A stretch of 48,345 nt of DNA from positions 1 through 48,345 of the forward strand of contig SFCB01000269.1 of the NCBI GenBank assembly GCA_004367505.1, given 5' to 3'. Below the pieces are notes generated by a model. It worked only from the letters and a program-made list of their open reading frames with translations. It had not been told where the DNA came from and searched no databases. The position numbers and the translations under genes were made by a program. The DNA comes from Chloroflexi bacterium OHK40. Lineage in GTDB: Bacteria > Chloroflexota > Chloroflexia > Chloroflexales > Chloroflexaceae. Shown piece after piece: positions 41,198-48,345 of the stretch. The first letter of the stretch is position 1; every line of letters begins with the position of its first letter.

Positions 41198-42256
41198 TTG
41201 CGGAGCTGGAAGTTATGGCTCGGGCTGGTGATCAGCGTTGTGTTTCTCGCCATTGCGCTCCGCGGGCTGGACCTTGAGCACTTCTGGCGCGCCCTCCGGG
41301 AGGCCAACTACTGGTGGCTCCTGCCCGGTATCGGGATCTATGGTGTGACGGTCTGGGTACGAACGTGGCGCTGGCGCTCGATGCTAGAGCCGCTCAAGCC
41401 CATCCCGACGGCACGGCTCTTTCCGGTGGTCGTCATCGGCTACATGGGCAACAACGTGTACCCGGCTCGCGCCGGCGAGCTGCTGCGCAGCTATGTGCTG
41501 CGCCGCAATGAGGGCGTGCCGATCAGCGCTTCGCTGGCAACCGTGGTGCTCGAGCGGCTCTTCGACGGGCTGGTGATGTTGCTCTTCGTCTTTGCGACGC
41601 TCCCGTTCGCGCCACTGCCGCCGGCCTACCGCTGGCTCGTGATCGGCTTCAGCCTGCTTTTTGGCGTAGCCCTGCTGATCTTTATGCTGCTGGCGGCCCG
41701 CCCGGAGCGGATGAGCCGGGCCTACGCCTACGTTGTTGATACGCTGCTCCCCGCTGCCTGGCGCCCACGAGTACATGGCCTCTTCGACCGTTTCGTTACG
41801 GGCCTGCAGTCGCTCCGCAGCCCGCGCGAGATGCTGACGATCCTCGTGACGACGATCCTGATCTGGCTCGGCGAGACGCTGAAGTACTGGTTCGTGATGC
41901 ATGCGTTTCCCTTTGAGGTGAGCTTCCCGGTGCTGATGCTGATGACCGCCGTGGTCAATCTGTTCACGACCATTCCCTCGACACCGGGCTACGTGGGCAC
42001 CTTCGACGCCCCGGGGATCGCCGTGCTCACCCAGTTCGGTGTGCCGCAGGCGATCGCCACTGGCTACACGCTCGTGCTACACGTGGCGCTCTGGCTGCCG
42101 ATTACACTGCTTGGCGCCATCTTTATGCTCCGCGAGAGTATCGGCTGGCGCGATATGGAGCGGGCAGCGACCATCCAGGCGGAGGGTTCCACCCTGGAGT
42201 CCGGCGATGCCCCGGCCCGGGAGAGCGACGAAGTTGCCAGGGGGGTCGCCCCGTGA
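41198..42256 (+). CDS. Lysylphosphatidylglycerol synthase transmembrane/flippase-like protein (UPF0104)
   Basis: A 352-residue polytopic protein with ~8 helices. 'WKLWLGLVISVVFLAIALRGLDLEHFWRAL', 'TWRWRSMLEPLKPIPTARLFPVVVIGYMGNNVYPARAGELLRSYVLRRNEGVPISASLATVVLERLFDGL' (MGNNxxPARxGE motif) and 'TTIPSTPGYVGTFDAPG' are the signature of the LPG_synthase_TM/UPF0104 group, implicated in moving lipids or glycolipids. TTG at 41198, after GGGGGAGGG, is the likely start because the earlier ATG (41156) lies in the promoter -10 box. The stop overlaps the next gene (GTGA). Confidence 0.88.
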   Translation: MRSWKLWLGLVISVVFLAIALRGLDLEHFWRALREANYWWLLPGIGIYGVTVWVRTWRWRSMLEPLKPIPTARLFPVVVIGYMGNNVYPARAGELLRSYVLRRNEGVPISASLATVVLERLFDGLVMLLFVFATLPFAPLPPAYRWLVIGFSLLFGVALLIFMLLAARPERMSRAYAYVVDTLLPAAWRPRVHGLFDRFVTGLQSLRSPREMLTILVTTILIWLGETLKYWFVMHAFPFEVSFPVLMLMTAVVNLFTTIPSTPGYVGTFDAPGIAVLTQFGVPQAIATGYTLVLHVALWLPITLLGAIFMLRESIGWRDMERAATIQAEGSTLESGDAPARESDEVARGVAP

Positions 42257-43638
42257 ATGTGGCGATTGTGGGCGCCGGTGTGGCGGGCCTGGCAGCCGCC
42301 TACGACCTTGCCGGCGCAGGGCACCGGGTGACGATCTACGAGGCCGCACCGGTGGTGGGTGGGCTGGCCTCGGGTTTTCGGGATGCGGCCTGGAGCTGGC
42401 CACTTGAGCGCTTCTACCACCATATCTTCCAGACCGACCAGGCTATCATTGCGCTGACCCACGAGATCGGCTTCGGCGACCGGCTTTTCTTCCGTAGCCC
42501 GATCACGGCCCAGTGGTGGCAGGGGCAGGGCCGCCCGATCTTTGGCGATCTGCCTGCGCTGAGGTTGCCTGGCGGACGGAGTCTCCGCGCGCCGGGCCTG
42601 CTGGGCACGGCTATCCAGACGCTGAACTACCCGGGCCTGAGCCTGCCGAGCCGGCTGCGGATGGGTCTGGTGGCCGCCTATCTCAAGTTTGTGGTGCGGG
42701 ACTGGCGGCCCCTTGAGCGCGAGACGGCTGCGGTATGGACCCGCCGGACAATGGGCGAGCCGGTCTATCAGGCTTTTGTGCGCCCGCTGCTGGAGGGTAA
42801 GTTTGGCCCCCATACCGACGAGGTGAACATGGCCTGGCTCTGGGCCCGCCTGAAGGCTCGCAGCTTTAAGCTCGGCTACTTTGAGGGGGGCTTCCAGGGG
42901 TTCAGCGATGCGCTGCGCGTGGCGGTGGAGCGCAGGGGTGCGCAGGTGCGGCTCTCTTCCCCGGTTGAGCGCGCGGTTCAGCAGGATGACGGCTGGGAGC
43001 TTGTCGCCGGGGGCAGCACCGAGCGCTACGATCAGCTCCTGGTAACCGGTGCGCCAGGCCTGCTGGCGAAGCTGGCCCCCCAGCTCCCCGAGCACTATCT
43101 CGGCAGACTCCGGAAGCTCCACTCGATGGGGGCAGTGGTGCTGACGCTGGCCCTGCGCAGGCCGCTCACCAGGGGGCTCTACTGGGTCAATATGCCCAAG
43201 GACCAGTTCCCCTTCCTGGCGCTGGTGGAGCACACCAACTTCATCGGGCCCGAACACTACGGCGGCGATCATCTGATCTATCTCGGCGATTACCTGGAGC
43301 AGGGGCACGCCTACTTCAGCCTGAGCCACGAAGAGTTGCTGGCCCGCTTCCTACCTTCGCTCAGCCTGGTCAACCCGGCCTTCGAGCCTGGCTGGGTACG
43401 TACGAGCTGGCTCCACCGCGAACCCTACGCGCAGCCGATCGTGCCGGTGGGGCATAGCGCCAGCATTCCGCCACTGCGTACACCACTGCCGGGCCTCTTC
43501 TGGGCGAGTATGAGCCAGGTCTACCCCTGGGATCGCGGCACCAACTTCGCGGTCGAGCTTGGGCGGCGAGTTGCGTCCGAGATGCTCAGCACCGCTCGCA
43601 CGAACGCCAGGAACGCGCCGGTCGGCCAGCCCGGCTGA
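42253..43638 (+). CDS. FAD-dependent oxidoreductase of the protoporphyrinogen oxidase/phytoene desaturase type
   Basis: A 461-residue flavoprotein. 'NVAIVGAGVAGLAAAYDLAGAGHRVTIYEA' is the GxGxxG dinucleotide fold with the acidic end. 'GGLASGF' and 'FYHHIFQTDQAIIALTHEIGF' follow, and the C-terminus 'LFWASMSQVYPWDRGTNFAVELGRRVASEML' is the second FAD-binding block. This is the amine-oxidase/HemG-like superfamily. Proteins of this sort next to flippases and glycosyltransferases are seen in lipid-linked sugar pathways; the role is inferred. It starts with GTG inside the upstream stop (4-bp overlap). Confidence 0.88.
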   Translation: MNVAIVGAGVAGLAAAYDLAGAGHRVTIYEAAPVVGGLASGFRDAAWSWPLERFYHHIFQTDQAIIALTHEIGFGDRLFFRSPITAQWWQGQGRPIFGDLPALRLPGGRSLRAPGLLGTAIQTLNYPGLSLPSRLRMGLVAAYLKFVVRDWRPLERETAAVWTRRTMGEPVYQAFVRPLLEGKFGPHTDEVNMAWLWARLKARSFKLGYFEGGFQGFSDALRVAVERRGAQVRLSSPVERAVQQDDGWELVAGGSTERYDQLLVTGAPGLLAKLAPQLPEHYLGRLRKLHSMGAVVLTLALRRPLTRGLYWVNMPKDQFPFLALVEHTNFIGPEHYGGDHLIYLGDYLEQGHAYFSLSHEELLARFLPSLSLVNPAFEPGWVRTSWLHREPYAQPIVPVGHSASIPPLRTPLPGLFWASMSQVYPWDRGTNFAVELGRRVASEMLSTARTNARNAPVGQPG

Positions 43639-44141
43639 TGCGCCTGGGGCCGACGGCTGTCGCCTGAGTCAGCTCCGCGCCGGAGCACGGGTGCGGGGCC
43701 TGTACACGCCAGTCGAGTGGTCGCCGGCCTGCCCGGGGCTCCCCGCCCAGAGTGTGGCGGAACGTTCTGCGCTTCTGCGATATTGACTCACACTGGCTCC
43801 CGCCCTGACCTTGAAGGACGCATCCACTCACACGGGGCCGGCGGGTCGTCGTCGCCGTCGTCCAGCTCTGGAGCGGCGCATCCGCTCGCGCGGGGGCAGC
43901 GGCCCCTCCGCGTCCCCCACCGATGCACGGGATCAAGGCGGACGTGATATCAGATTGCAGAGGTTGGATTGCCGATTGTCGCGCAAGGCATTCGGGTGCG
44001 CTTTGAGGCGACGCTGCATGCGGAGTCTTCACGTGGAACGGGTAGAACGATCCGTCGCCGAGGGGCGAGCTCCCGCGCATCATGACTCCGTGGCCGAGGG
44101 GGCGCCATTGTCGCCGGCCCGTGACAGATCGGTGCCACCCT

Positions 44142-44173
44142 TGCGCCGCTTGACGGCGCACCGATTGTTGTTT
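44142..44173 (+). terminator. Possible rho-independent terminator
   Basis: A 7-bp GC stem with loop CTTGA (44142-44160), then CCGATTGTTGTTT. It lies ~500 nt past the oxidoreductase stop, so its transcript is uncertain. Confidence 0.35.
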
Positions 44174-44417
44174 ACCATAGGTTAACCTGTCGGCTCGAAG
44201 ATGATAGCGGCGCGGGGGTGCAGCGAGGCTCCCGGCAGTGAGGCGCGCGCCACCCCGTTCGCCGTGGCGTGCTCGGTGTGCCCTGGAAGCACTGAGCCAG
44301 GAAGTCTGGATGCCAGGCCATGGGCCGCAGGCACGTGCCGTAGATCGCGCGGACATCCTGGAAGGATGAGGCCCGGGCGAGGCCGCCGATTGGTACGCGC
44401 AGGAGTAGATTTTTTTC

Positions 44418-44445
44418 TTGACAATCTTGCGTCGCTTGGTATAGT
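44418..44445 (+). promoter_or_regulatory. Promoter of the ECF transporter operon
   Basis: TTGACA at 44418-44423, a 16-bp spacer, and TATAGT at 44440-44445. Predicted start about 44452, 21 nt before the ATG at 44473. A T-run (44411-44416) sits just upstream. Confidence 0.7.
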
Positions 44446-44472
44446 AACTTGCGATACATCTCACGTGCCCCT

Positions 44473-46143
44473 ATGGCAGATAGCGCTCTGACAATCGAGC
44501 AACTGAGCTTCCGCTACCGCACCGCCGAGACGCCCGCGATCAGTGCGATCGATGTGCGCGTAGATGGCGGTGAGGTGTTGCTGATCGCCGGCCCAAGCGG
44601 CTGCGGCAAGAGCACGCTGCTGCGCTGCATCAACGGGCTCATCCCCCGCTCGTACCGTGGGGAGCTGGCAGGCCGGGTGACGATTGCCGGCCAGGCAGTG
44701 GCCGACCTGCCGCTGAGCCGCCTCGCCCGGCTGGTGGGCACGGTGTTGCAGGACCCGGAGAAGCAGATCGTGGCGAGCTATGTGGCTGAGGAGGTAGCCT
44801 TCGGCCCGGAGAACCTGGGCTGGCCACGTTCGCAGGTGCTCGCCGCTGTGGACGCCGCACTGGCAGAGCTTGACATCACCCACCTGCGTGGCCGGGAGAC
44901 CTATCGGCTCTCGGGCGGCGAGAAGCAAAAGGTGGCACTGGCCGGACTACTGGCGATGGAGCCACGGCTGCTGCTGCTGGATGAGCCGCTGGCAAGCCTG
45001 GACCCGCTGGCCGCACAACACGCGCTGGAGGTGATCCGCGCCCAGGCCGACCGGGGGCGCAGCATTGTAGTGGTGGAGCACCGGGTCGATGATGCGCTCT
45101 CGATCGGGCCGGAGCGGGCCATGCTCATGCACGAGGGCCGCCAGGCCTACCTTGGCGCGGCGGCGGGCCTGGCTGCGGTTGCCGATCCCCTGCTGGTGAA
45201 GCTGCCCGCCGATGCGGCGCTGGAGCGTCTGCGTGAGCGGCCCCAGATCGAGGCGCCTGCCCCCCCGGCCCGCAGGGCAGCCGGTGAGCCGCTCGTAGAG
45301 ATCGAGAACGTCGAGTTCCGTTACGGCGACGACGGCCCACCTGTGCTCAAGGGCGTCTCGCTCACGATCCGCAAGGGCGATGTGATCGCGCTGCTTGGCC
45401 CGAACGGGAGCGGCAAATCGACCCTCGTGAAGCATATCGTCGGCCTGAACCGCCCCCAGCGCGGCACGGTGCGGGTGGAGGGCCGCGATACGCGCGCGGC
45501 CACCACCGCCCAACTCGCCCGCAGCGTCGGCTTCGTGTTCCAGAGCCCGACCCACATGCTCTTCGCCCCAACCGTGCGCGAGGAACTGGCTTTCGGGCCG
45601 CGCAACCTTGGCGTGGACCCCGCGACAATCGAGCGCACCACCGCCCACGCCCTGGAGCTGCTGCGGCTGGAGGATCATCTCGAGCGGGCGCCACTCAGCC
45701 TCTCCTTCGGCCAGCAAAAACGTGTGGGCATCGCCGCCGTCCTCGCGATGGAGAGCCGCATCCTGGTGATGGACGAGCCCACCGCCGGGCAGGATTACGC
45801 CAGCTACACCCGATTCATGGATGAGATCGCCAGCCTGGATGCCTTCGACGCGCTGCTCTTCGTCACCCATGATCTCGATCTGGCCCTCAGCTACGCCAAT
45901 CGGGTGCTGCTGTTCAACGACGGCCAGCTGGCCGCCGATGGGACGCCCGAGGACGTGCTGCCCGATACGGCGCTGCTGCGGCGCTGTCATGTGCTCCCCA
46001 CCTCGCTCCTGGAACTGAACCTCCAGTTGCTCCCACAGACCGGGCGCATGCTCGGCCTGCGGCAACTGGCAGCCTACCTGCAGCAAACCGAGGGGGGCGA
46101 CCGAGTCCTGGGCACTACGCCGTCGCAGCGGTACGGCGCGTAA
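44473..46143 (+). CDS. Fused ECF transporter ATPase (EcfA-EcfA')
   Basis: A 556-residue protein with two ABC ATPase domains in one chain. Domain 1 (~7-235): Walker A GPSGCGKST (40-48), signature LSGGE (146-150), Walker B LLLLDE (166-171). Domain 2 (~275-510): Walker A GPNGSGKST (309-317), signature LSFGQ (410-414), Walker B LVMDE (430-434). Its D-loop AGQD replaces the usual SGLD, so the two sites are asymmetric. ECF ATPases power vitamin or metal uptake with an S and a T component, both encoded next. No ribosome-binding site precedes the ATG. It is not certain whether S is dedicated or shared. Confidence 0.93.
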   Translation: MADSALTIEQLSFRYRTAETPAISAIDVRVDGGEVLLIAGPSGCGKSTLLRCINGLIPRSYRGELAGRVTIAGQAVADLPLSRLARLVGTVLQDPEKQIVASYVAEEVAFGPENLGWPRSQVLAAVDAALAELDITHLRGRETYRLSGGEKQKVALAGLLAMEPRLLLLDEPLASLDPLAAQHALEVIRAQADRGRSIVVVEHRVDDALSIGPERAMLMHEGRQAYLGAAAGLAAVADPLLVKLPADAALERLRERPQIEAPAPPARRAAGEPLVEIENVEFRYGDDGPPVLKGVSLTIRKGDVIALLGPNGSGKSTLVKHIVGLNRPQRGTVRVEGRDTRAATTAQLARSVGFVFQSPTHMLFAPTVREELAFGPRNLGVDPATIERTTAHALELLRLEDHLERAPLSLSFGQQKRVGIAAVLAMESRILVMDEPTAGQDYASYTRFMDEIASLDAFDALLFVTHDLDLALSYANRVLLFNDGQLAADGTPEDVLPDTALLRRCHVLPTSLLELNLQLLPQTGRMLGLRQLAAYLQQTEGGDRVLGTTPSQRYGA

Positions 46144-46218
46144 GGCAAGGGTACAGGGGACAGGGCCGAGGCAGCAGCAAGCCCTGGATGCGCCCAAACG
46201 GTCAAGCGGCCCGAAACC
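46143..46218 (+). repeat. 76-bp dispersed repeat, copy B
   Basis: Same length as 27185-27260, 8 mismatches. It starts in the TAA stop of the ATPase gene (46141-46143) and lies in the 162-bp spacer before the S-component gene. Confidence 0.8.
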
Positions 46219-46305
46219 TTGCCTAATGCTGGACGCCGGGACGGCCAGGGCCCGGCACACCGTGAGGGGAACGCGATTACAGATAGGGGACCAAGGAGGA
46301 CGCAC

Positions 46306-47244
46306 ATGCTCACCGGGAACCAGTCGCAGAACAAGTGGGTACGGCCGCTTGTACCGCTGGCGATCATTGTGGTCGCCTCGATCGTGCTGCTCTACATCGG
46401 TGGCTTCATCGCCGCCGCCCAGGGCGCCACCGACGACGCTGCCCTCCCGCTCAGCCGCTGGGGCGGGGTGGTGCTCGCCGCCGCCGCGATCATCTACGGG
46501 CTGTACGTGGGCTTTGCGGACCGGCCGATCTGGCAGATCGGCACCCGCGAGGTGGTCTACATGGCCATCGGCGCGGCGCTGTACGGCGTGCTCTCATGGG
46601 TGACGAACGCGATCTTCCCGCTGCCGTCGATCAGCCTCGTCTCGCTGCGGCCCGCCGTGGTGATCCCCGTCTTCTTCGGGATCGCCTTCGGGCCGGTGGT
46701 CGGATTCTTTAGCGGCTTCGTGGGCAATGTGCTGGGCGATGCACTCACGGGCTGGGGAGTCTACCCGCTCTGGGACGTTGGCAATGGCCTGATGGGCATG
46801 ATCCCGGGCCTGATTGTGGGCTTCAAGAACCGCAAGCAGTCGCTGGACGTGCTGACCTGGGTCGTGGCGGGCATCGCCGTTCTCGCAAGCGTGCTGATGC
46901 TACTCAACGGCGGCTACGAGATGAGCGACTTTAGCGGCAACACCTACACGGCGGGCGGCCTCTTCTGGATCCCGCTGGTCGGCGGCTTACTGGTGGTGGG
47001 GGCGCGCTACCTCTTCGCGCGTGATGTGGATACGGCGGCCGCAGTGGTCTGGGGCGCGCTCGGCGTGATCGTGGGCATTGGCTTCGCCGCCTTCGGCGGG
47101 ATCATCCAGAACGGGACGAGCCCGGCAGCGGCGTTCTTCGGCGAGTTCGTGCCGGCCGCTGGCTCGAACCTGATCAATGTGGTAATCCTGCTCCCGATCC
47201 TGCTGACGGCCTGGAACGCGGCACAGGCGCGTAGCGGCAGGTAG
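46306..47244 (+). CDS. ECF transporter substrate-binding (S) component
   Basis: A 312-residue polytopic protein with ~8 helices, longer than the usual ~180-200-residue S component. The central region 'IGTREVVYMAIGAALYGVLSWVTNAIFPLPSISLVSLRPAVVIPVFFGIAFGPVVGFFSGFVGNVLGDALTGWG' matches S-component style: a first helix, the conserved Pro/Gly-rich 'RPAVVIPVF' and 'GPVVGFFSGFVGNVLGD'. The ATG at 46306 has AAGGAGGA 6 nt upstream. Substrate cannot be read from sequence; no riboswitch or biosynthetic neighbour hints at one. Confidence 0.85.
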   Translation: MLTGNQSQNKWVRPLVPLAIIVVASIVLLYIGGFIAAAQGATDDAALPLSRWGGVVLAAAAIIYGLYVGFADRPIWQIGTREVVYMAIGAALYGVLSWVTNAIFPLPSISLVSLRPAVVIPVFFGIAFGPVVGFFSGFVGNVLGDALTGWGVYPLWDVGNGLMGMIPGLIVGFKNRKQSLDVLTWVVAGIAVLASVLMLLNGGYEMSDFSGNTYTAGGLFWIPLVGGLLVVGARYLFARDVDTAAAVVWGALGVIVGIGFAAFGGIIQNGTSPAAAFFGEFVPAAGSNLINVVILLPILLTAWNAAQARSGR

Positions 47245-47253
47245 AACCGATCG

Positions 47254-47299
47254 CCATGCACCACGCAGGCGCGCTCCGGCGCAATTGCATGGTGCATGG
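47254..47299. other. 10-bp hairpin overlapping the EcfT start region
   Basis: CCATGCACCA (47254-47263) and TGGTGCATGG (47290-47299) with a 26-nt loop. It lies 18 bp before the preferred EcfT ATG and covers an earlier in-frame ATG (47296), so it could sequester it or mark an RNA-processing point. Confidence 0.5.
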
Positions 47300-47316
47300 T
47301 TTCGTTGTGGACTGAC

Positions 47317-48162
47317 ATGCTGATCGCCTGGCGCTACAAAGAACGTGGCACAGCCTACCAGCGCCTGAATCCCCGCGCGCGCCTGCTCGTGATCCTGGCA
47401 CTGCTCTTCGCGATTATCCAGGTGTGGGATCTGCGCGTGCTGCTGGCCTTTTTCGGCTACGCGGCGCTGCAATATGCCGCTGCCCGCCTTACCTGGAACG
47501 AGACGCGGGTTGGCTGGACATTCCTGAGTATCTTTATTACCTTCATCGTCCTACTCACCTTCTTCACCGGGCGCGGGGGCCTCAACGTCTTCAGCGACAC
47601 GACCATCCTCTGGCAGGGTACGATCGGCCCCTTCCCCTTTACCCTGAGCAGCGAGCGGATCGCCTATGGCCTCGCCCAGGCTTTGCGCCTCGTGACCATG
47701 GCCTTGCTGGTGATGGTCTTCCCCTACACCATCCACCCGGCCCGCTACGGCGTGGTCTTCAAGGGCCTGGGGATGAGCGACAAGCTGGCTGTGGCCACCG
47801 ACCTGGCCTTCCGCTTTGTGCCGAGCCTGGCCAACGATTTCAGCACGACGATGGATGCCCAGAAGGCCCGTGGCTACGAGTTAGAGCGGGCAGGGGGTGT
47901 GGTGAAGGCGCTCCGAAATCTGGCGCCGCTGATTGTGCCCGTTACCATCGGCGCGATTATGCGGGGCGAGGAACTGGTGGACGCGATGGACCTGCGGGCC
48001 TTCGGCACTGGCCCCCGTACCTGGTCGGTGGTGCTGGTGATGCGCCCGGTGGACTGGGCCTTTCTGGTGGCCGGGATAGGTGTGTTCGTGGTGATTTCGC
48101 TGCTCAATCTCTTTGTGCCCACGTTCGGGGCGCTCTGGGTGCCGCCATTCCTGATGCCATAA
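47317..48162 (+). CDS. ecfT: ECF transporter transmembrane protein EcfT
   Basis: A 281-residue CbiQ/EcfT-family protein with five to six helices. 'ERGTAYQRLNPRARLLVILALLF' is the family N-terminus. The cytoplasmic coupling motifs are 'DAQKARGYELERAGG' (first Ala-Arg-Gly motif) and 'DAMDLRAFGTG' (a second, variant motif, RAFG), which contact the two ATPase domains. ATG at 47317 (MLIAWRYKERGT) is preferred to ATG 47296. It completes an A-S-T operon. Confidence 0.92.
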   Translation: MLIAWRYKERGTAYQRLNPRARLLVILALLFAIIQVWDLRVLLAFFGYAALQYAAARLTWNETRVGWTFLSIFITFIVLLTFFTGRGGLNVFSDTTILWQGTIGPFPFTLSSERIAYGLAQALRLVTMALLVMVFPYTIHPARYGVVFKGLGMSDKLAVATDLAFRFVPSLANDFSTTMDAQKARGYELERAGGVVKALRNLAPLIVPVTIGAIMRGEELVDAMDLRAFGTGPRTWSVVLVMRPVDWAFLVAGIGVFVVISLLNLFVPTFGALWVPPFLMP

Positions 48163-48323
48163 GGGTGGTGCCGGCGCCCTCGAACCCCATTTCCCCCACT
48201 GCCCCGCTCCCCCCTGGCCTTTTAGGGGCTGACGGTTCCGGCGTGTGATCAGCGATTTGCCGCATCCTGATGGGCGGTGTCCCCCCTCTTCCGCTCTGGG
48301 CCATCCATTACCCATACGTCTTT

Positions 48324-48345
48324 GGATGGCTTTGCAAAGCCATCC
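48324..48345. repeat. Perfect 22-bp palindrome at the window edge
   Basis: GGATGGCTTTG followed by its exact complement, ending at the last base. A second partner, GCCATCCA at 48300-48307, pairs with 48323-48330, so two alternative hairpins are possible. What lies beyond the edge is not visible. Confidence 0.6.

Larger units (their letters stand above)
43639..44472. other. 834-bp gap before the ECF operon
   Basis: No convincing gene. It contains a TGCGCCG-CTTGA-CGGCGCA hairpin (44142-44160) followed by TTGTTGTTT, a GGTTAACC palindrome near 44180, and the ECF promoter (44418-44445). No riboswitch was recognised, and the promoter leaves only ~20 nt of leader. Confidence 0.55.

Noticed and set aside
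43586-44464. 292-codon minus-strand frame upstream of the ECF operon
   Set aside because: Ser/Arg/Pro/Ala-skewed, lacks a ribosome-binding site and overlaps the ECF promoter.
44440-44473. Riboswitch controlling the ECF operon
   Set aside because: The promoter leaves only about 20 nt of leader, too short for a known riboswitch.

Overview
This window is GC-rich bacterial chromosome. The gene content fits a Chloroflexota member of the Roseiflexus/Chloroflexus/Kouleothrix type. That placement is inferred from protein style (NBR1-like Ig inserts, a duplicated C-terminal module on a secreted glycosidase, DUF4397, VanW and DUF6483 proteins, a fused ECF ATPase) and not from a marker phylogeny. No rRNA, tRNA, CRISPR array or transposase gene was recognised.

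Layout. 1-8.6 kb: a DUF4173 membrane protein, a secreted clan GH-A glycosidase, a VanW-family cell-wall protein, a DUF6483 protein, an SDR oxidoreductase and an alkyltransferase-like DNA-repair protein. 8.7-25.3 kb: a run of 13 minus-strand genes, often overlapping by 4-16 bp, behind one good promoter at about 25.32-25.35 kb. Order of transcription: O-antigen-ligase-like protein, GT4, PF14907-type nucleotidyltransferase, GT4, GT4, MBL hydrolase, GT87, methyltransferase, HprK-like P-loop protein, GT-C/DUF2142-like protein, two tandem B12-binding radical SAM enzymes, methyltransferase. It looks like a surface-glycan or glycolipid assembly locus with radical chemistry attached, and is the best candidate for an undescribed system here.

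25.6-37.1 kb is mostly housekeeping: rplU-rpmA-rpmE from a consensus promoter, a WYL regulator broken by a 71-bp duplication, a VOC protein, purK-purE, tdk, a PspA homologue, nadD-rsmG, two uncharacterised genes and a proline-rich lipoprotein. 37.5-41.1 kb holds a DUF4397 surface protein, a membrane protein and two very small genes among repeat-rich spacers. 41.2-43.6 kb is a flippase-like membrane protein overlapping an FAD oxidoreductase. 44.4-48.2 kb is an ECF-type vitamin/metal transporter operon (fused double ATPase, S component, EcfT) behind a TTGACA/TATAGT promoter.

The spacers carry several repeat families: a complete 150-bp inverted-repeat element with a 9-bp target duplication at 6.8-7.0 kb and relics of it elsewhere; a 76-bp repeat at 27.2 and 46.1 kb; a 29-bp repeat at 39.5 and 40.8 kb; a REP-like hairpin at 31.6 kb; and G-tract purine runs. 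At least two genes (DUF6483 and purK) appear to be transcribed leaderless. Functions are read from motifs only; no database search was possible.
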